Source: Panagrolaimus kolymaensis
Taxonomy: Eukaryota; Nematoda; Chromadorea; Rhabditida; Panagrolaimidae
Reading direction: 5' to 3'
Assembly: GCA_028622995.1 (NCBI GenBank)
Contig: JAJQJQ010000004.1
Location: forward strand, 4,030,001 to 4,094,000
Length of the DNA stretch: 64,000 bases
Position numbers and translations under genes: made by a program. Below the pieces are notes generated by a model. The model made no database searches and was not told where the DNA came from. It saw only the letters and a list, made by a program, of their open reading frames with translations. Below are positions 58,601-64,000 of this stretch, piece by piece (within the stretch, counting starts at the first letter, position 1; the number at the start of each line of letters is the position of its first letter).

Positions 58601-61600
58601 GTTTGAATTGGAGATATGGATTTTTTGTTTTAAATATTCATTATTAAATATATTAAAATTATTCCCAACAGGATTTTGTATTCGCTGCAGGTGAACTCCT
58701 GAATTGATGAACCATTTTTTTTGAACACATGTATCAAGCTTAGAAATTGCTGAAACTCGTTTTGAATTACGGAGCTCAATAAAGCATATGGATTTTTTGA
58801 ACCAGATATTTTTCTTATATTTTTTAAAAAATATTTGAGTAATCTTAGAGATTTCCCTACCAAATAAGACCTTCAACCAGAAATTATTTATTTATTTATT
58901 TAATGCATCAAGTAAGCGATGAGGTACTTAATCAAAATTAAAACTTTTTGAATAAGAAAAAAAATTCCATAGGAAAAGTGCTTTATTAATATCATATTTT
59001 ATGATATTTTACATTCATTTTCAATGATATTTTTCAAAACGGATCCTATGGTGACGATTTGGAAGCAATCAAAATTTACACTTAAAGCAAAAAAAATGCT
59101 TTGATAAAGTAAAAATAATTTCAAACTCATAAGTAAGAAAGCTTTAAAAAAAATTTGTTTATCAGAAGTCATAAATCACATAAAAACCTACAAAAGTCGA
59201 TCAGCATTTGTTTAGTGAAAGAAAAGGCTCAACTCGAGTTATGTGGCTTTGAAGAAAATAAATACCTATGTTAATGAGAGTATGAAACTTCGAGGTTTCA
59301 TATCTCTTTATTCGAGGCAGCGAGTTAAAAATGACATACATTTATAGGGTTAAAAAAATAAATAAAAATTAATTGGAAAAGAAAAAAAATAGTCGCAATT
59401 CAAGAAATTTGATTTCCAGAAATACCAAATACTTGTATCAACAAGCATAGAGGAAGAGATAAGTGAATATCGTTTTGAATTAGGGCTTGAATTGGACATA
59501 TGGATTTTTTGTTTTAAATATTCATTATTAAATATATTAAAATTATTCCCAACAGGATTTTGTATTCGCTGCAGGTGAACTCCTGAATCGATGAACCATT
59601 TTTTTTGAACACATGTATCAAGCTTAGAAATTGCTTAAACTCGTTTTGAATTACGGAGCTCAATAAAGCATATGGATTTTTTGAACCAGATATTTTTCTT
59701 ATATTTTTTAAAAAATATTTGAGTAATCTTAGAGATTTCCCTACCAAATAAGACCTTCAACCAGAAATTATTTATTTATTTATTTAATGCATCAAGTAAG
59801 CGATGAGGTACTTAATCAAAATTAAAACTTTTTGAATAAGAAAAAAAATTCCATAGGAAAAGTGCTTTATTAATATCATATTTTATGATATTTTACATTC
59901 ATTTTCAATGATATTTTTCAAAACGGATCCTATGGTGACGATTTGGAAGCAATCAAAATTTACACTTAAAGCAAAAAAAATGCTTTGATAAAGTAAAAAT
60001 AATTTCAAACTCATAAGTAAGAAAGCTTTAAAAAAAATTTGTTTATCAGAAGTCATAAATCACATAAAAACCTACAAAAGTCGATCAGCATTTGTTTAGT
60101 GAAAGAAAAGGCTCAACTCGAGTTATGTGGCTTTGAAGAAAATAAATACCTATGTTAATGAGAGTATGAAACTTCGAGGTTTCATATCTCTTTATTCGAG
60201 GCAGCGAGTTAAAAATGACATACATTTATAGGGTTAAAAAAATAAATAAAAATTAATTGGAAAAGAAAAAAAATAGTCGCAATTCAAGAAATTTGATTTC
60301 CAGAAATACCAAACACTTGTATCAACAAGCATAGAGGAAGAGATAAGTGAATATCGTTTTGAATTAGGGCTTGAATTGGACATATCGATTTTTTGTTTTC
60401 AATATTTATTATTAAATATATTAAAATTATTCCCAACAGGATTTTGTATTGACTGCAGGTGAACTCTTGAATCAATCAAACTTTTTTTTGAATACAAGCA
60501 TTAAGAAGAAAAAAACATTAAAAAAATGTTGATCATCTCGATATGATCCTGTGGACGGTGGGAGCTAAGATTCATTGGAATCGCTCTAAAAACATTAATA
60601 AAAATTATTTAAAATAAGAGTTTTCACAAAATCAAAAATTTTTTATTTATCCATGGCTCTGATGAACAACACGGGCATCAACAACATAAAGGTTCAACAA
60701 AATGAAACCAACTTTGAGTTAGGGTTTGAATTGGAGATATGGATTTTTTGTTTTAAATATTCATTATTAAATATATTAAAATTATTCCCAACAGGATTTT
60801 GTATTCGCTGCAGGTGAACTCCTGAATTGATGAACCATTTTTTTTGAACACATGTATCAAGCTTAGAAATTGCTGAAACTCGTTTTGAATTACGGAGCTC
60901 AATAAAGCATATGGATTTTTTGAACCAGATATTTTTCTTATATTTTTTAAAAAATATTTGAGTAATCTTAGAGATTTCCCTACCAAATAAGACCTTCAAC
61001 CAGAAATTATTTATTTATTTATTTAATGCATCAAGTAAGCGATGAGGTACTTAATCAAAATTAAAACTTTTTGAATAAGAAAAAAAATTCCATAGGAAAA
61101 GTGCTTTATTAATATCATATTTTATGATATTTTACATTCATTTTCAATGATATTTTTCAAAACGGATCCTATGGTGACGATTTGGAAGCAATCAAAATTT
61201 ACACTTAAAGCAAAAAAAATGCTTTGATAAAGTAAAAATAATTTCAAACTCATAAGTAAGAAAGCTTTAAAAAAAATTTGTTTATCAGAAGTCATAAATC
61301 ACATAAAAACCTACAAAAGTCGATCAGCATTTGTTTAGTGAAAGAAAAGGCTCAACTCGAGTTATGTGGCTTTGAAGAAAATAAATACCTATGTTAATGA
61401 GAGTATGAAACTTCGAGGTTTCATATCTCTTTATTCGAGGCAGCGAGTTAAAAATGACATACATTTATAGGGTTAAAAAAATAAATAAAAATTAATTGGA
61501 AAAGAAAAAAAATAGTCGCAATTCAAGAAATTTGATTTCCAGAAATACCAAATACTTGTATCAACAAGCATAGAGGAAGAGATAAGTGAATATCGTTTTG

Positions 61601-64000
61601 AATTAGGGCTTGAATTGGACATATGGATTTTTTGTTTTAAATATTCATTATTAAATATATTAAAATTATTCCCAACAGGATTTTGTATTCGCTGCAGGTG
61701 AACTCCTGAATCGATGAACCATTTTTTTTGAACACATGTATCAAGCTTAGAAATTGCTTAAACTCGTTTTGAATTACGGAGCTCAATAAAGCATATGGAT
61801 TTTTTGAACCAGATATTTTTCTTATATTTTTTAAAAAATATTTGAGTAATCTTAGAGATTTCCCTACCAAATAAGACCTTCAACCAGAAATTATTTATTT
61901 ATTTATTTAATGCATCAAGTAAGCGATGAGGTACTTAATCAAAATTAAAACTTTTTGAATAAGAAAAAAAATTCCATAGGAAAAGTGCTTTATTAATATC
62001 ATATTTTATGATATTTTACATTCATTTTCAATGATATTTTTCAAAACGGATCCTATGGTGACGATTTGGAAGCAATCAAAATTTACACTTAAAGCAAAAA
62101 AAATGCTTTGATAAAGTAAAAATAATTTCAAACTCATAAGTAAGAAAGCTTTAAAAAAAATTTGTTTATCAGAAGTCATAAATCACATAAAAACCTACAA
62201 AAGTCGATCAGCATTTGTTTAGTGAAAGAAAAGGCTCAACTCGAGTTATGTGGCTTTGAAGAAAATAAATACCTATGTTAATGAGAGTATGAAACTTCGA
62301 GGTTTCATATCTCTTTATTCGAGGCAGCGAGTTAAAAATGACATACATTTATAGGGTTAAAAAAATAAATAAAAATTAATTGGAAAAGAAAAAAAATAGT
62401 CGCAATTCAAGAAATTTGATTTCCAGAAATACCAAACACTTGTATCAACAAGCATAGAGGAAGAGATAAGTGAATATCGTTTTGAATTAGGGCTTGAATT
62501 GGACATATCGATTTTTTGTTTTCAATATTTATTATTAAATATATTAAAATTATTCCCAACAGGATTTTGTATTGACTGCAGGTGAACTCTTGAATCAATC
62601 AAACTTTTTTTTGAATACAAGCATTAAGAAGAAAAAAACATTAAAAAAATGTTGATCATCTCGATATGATCCTGTGGACGGTGGGAGCTAAGATTCATTG
62701 GAATCGCTCTAAAAACATTAATAAAAATTATTTAAAATAAGAGTTTTCACAAAATCAAAAATTTTTTATTTATCCATGGCTCTGATGAACAACACGGGCA
62801 TCAACAACATAAAGGTTCAACAAAATGAAACCAACTTTGAGTTAGGGTTTGAATTGGAGATATGGATTTTTTGTTTTAAATATTCATTATTAAATATATT
62901 AAAATTATTCCCAACAGGATTTTGTATTCGCTGCAGGTGAACTCCTGAATTGATGAACCATTTTTTTTGAACACATGTATCAAGCTTAGAAATTGCTGAA
63001 ACTCGTTTTGAATTACGGAGCTCAATAAAGCATATGGATTTTTTGAACCAGATATTTTTCTTATATTTTTTAAAAAATATTTGAGTAATCTTAGAGATTT
63101 CCCTACCAAATAAGACCTTCAACCAGAAATTATTTATTTATTTATTTAATGCATCAAGTAAGCGATGAGGTACTTAATCAAAATTAAAACTTTTTGAATA
63201 AGAAAAAAAATTCCATAGGAAAAGTGCTTTATTAATATCATATTTTATGATATTTTACATTCATTTTCAATGATATTTTTCAAAACGGATCCTATGGTGA
63301 CGATTTGGAAGCAATCAAAATTTACACTTAAAGCAAAAAAAATGCTTTGATAAAGTAAAAATAATTTCAAACTCATAAGTAAGAAAGCTTTAAAAAAAAT
63401 TTGTTTATCAGAAGTCATAAATCACATAAAAACCTACAAAAGTCGATCAGCATTTGTTTAGTGAAAGAAAAGGCTCAACTCGAGTTATGTGGCTTTGAAG
63501 AAAATAAATACCTATGTTAATGAGAGTATGAAACTTCGAGGTTTCATATCTCTTTATTCGAGGCAGCGAGTTAAAAATGACATACATTTATAGGGTTAAA
63601 AAAATAAATAAAAATTAATTGGAAAAGAAAAAAAATAGTCGCAATTCAAGAAATTTGATTTCCAGAAATACCAAATACTTGTATCAACAAGCATAGAGGA
63701 AGAGATAAGTGAATATCGTTTTGAATTAGGGCTTGAATTGGACATATGGATTTTTTGTTTTAAATATTCATTATTAAATATATTAAAATTATTCCCAACA
63801 GGATTTTGTATTCGCTGCAGGTGAACTCCTGAATCGATGAACCATTTTTTTTGAACACATGTATCAAGCTTAGAAATTGCTTAAACTCGTTTTGAATTAC
63901 GGAGCTCAATAAAGCATATGGATTTTTTGAACCAGATATTTTTCTTATATTTTTTAAAAAATATTTGAGTAATCTTAGAGATTTCCCTACCAAATAAGAC
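55672..64000. repeat. Higher-order (L+S dimer) section of the array, period 2123 bp
   Basis: From unit 20 on, L and S alternate strictly: L S L S L S L S. Equivalent landmarks are spaced exactly 2123 bp apart four units running (56740, 58863, 60986, 63109 and 57624, 59747, 61870, 63993). Here the L units end in the variant TTATTTATTTATTTATTTAATGCATC-type tail that S units have, unlike the L units of the 48.9-53.7 kb block. So the dimer itself, not the monomers, has been the unit of amplification. Confidence 0.97.

Larger units (their letters stand above)
35316..64000. repeat. Tandem satellite-like array, 27 units of two lengths (885 and 1240 bp)
   Basis: From 35316 to the end of the window the sequence is one head-to-tail array of near-identical units, open at the right edge. 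Using the landmark TCAAAACGGA as unit start, unit lengths in order are S L S S L L L L S S S S L L L L L S S L S L S L S L S, with S = 884-885 and L = 1239-1240 bp (13 S, 14 L; the last S is cut by the window end). Units differ from one another by only a few bases. The left edge is sharp and lies in exon 1 of the Ser/Arg-rich gene. Units contain no transposase, reverse transcriptase, rRNA, tRNA or telomeric TTAGGC repeats. Long frames inside begin with TTG, not ATG. Confidence 0.99.

Noticed and set aside
35632..63993. Repeated minus-strand frames of 63, 77, 87, 101 and 136 codons across the array that could look like a multicopy gene family
   Set aside because: None begins with ATG where the frame opens: the apparent starts are TTG. 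Several overlap one another in different frames within the same unit, copies break at array variants (a stop in one frame for GAAACT to TAAACT), and composition is that of A+T-rich non-coding DNA. They are side effects of a repeated sequence.
35316..64000. rDNA, histone or SL-RNA/5S repeat as explanation of the array
   Set aside because: No rRNA-like G+C-rich conserved blocks, no histone motifs, and no spliced-leader-like or 5S-like sequence seen in the unit.

Overview
The window is nuclear DNA from a nematode, probably a compact, strongly A+T-rich genome. The evidence is the genes themselves: two receptor-type guanylate cyclases in tandem, a cysteine-string DnaJ protein, a PSMA7-type proteasome subunit and a V-ATPase c subunit. 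Most introns whose boundaries I could place are 42-60 nt with GT/TTTTAG-type ends, and two genes have a TAG-AT-ATG start context that would suit spliced-leader addition. Species cannot be fixed from the sequence; a clade IV (Tylenchina-like) worm is a guess. I rebuilt exon structures by hand; every multi-exon model given as a complete CDS keeps its reading frame across all junctions.

Layout. 1-3.4 kb: decayed DNA, including a broken Helitron replicase/helicase, a broken small secreted-protein-like gene (-) and a kinase C-lobe remnant. 3.7-4.03 kb: a foldback (MITE-like) element. 4.07-5.98 kb: copy 1 of a recent 1.9-kb segmental duplication carrying the 3' end of an MFSD8-like gene, in frame with unrelated upstream sequence. 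7.46-8.40 kb: PSMA7 (+). 9.00-9.52 kb: RING-H2 protein (+). 10.0-11.78 kb: a plastin-like CH-CH protein (+) that lacks the EF hands and second actin-binding domain and ends in a transmembrane anchor. 12.33-14.24 kb: copy 2 of the duplication, inside the intact MFSD8-like gene (-, 13.92-15.72 kb). 15.7-20.6 kb: a gene-poor stretch. 20.65-24.84 kb and 26.71-31.31 kb: two receptor guanylate cyclases (-), flanking the cysteine-string protein gene (+, 25.53-26.57 kb). 32.0-32.76 kb: F-box-like gene (-). 33.26-33.79 kb: V-ATPase c subunit (-). 34.70-35.45 kb: a Ser/Arg-rich protein gene of unknown family (-).

35.3-64.0 kb, 45% of the window, is one tandem array of 27 units that runs off the right end. 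Units come in two lengths, about 885 bp (S) and 1240 bp (L). The array's left edge lies inside the first exon of the Ser/Arg-rich gene, so every unit carries a copy of that exon's ATG and signal-like segment plus its upstream DNA. At the right end the units alternate as L-S, with an exact 2123-bp dimer period: a higher-order repeat caught forming.

Functionally the genes are a mixture: proteostasis (PSMA7, DNAJC5, RING, F-box), endolysosomal membrane (MFSD8-like, V-ATPase c), sensory cGMP signalling (two cyclases) and cytoskeleton-membrane linkage (CH-CH-TM). I see no bacterial-type operon, CRISPR array, tRNA or rRNA.
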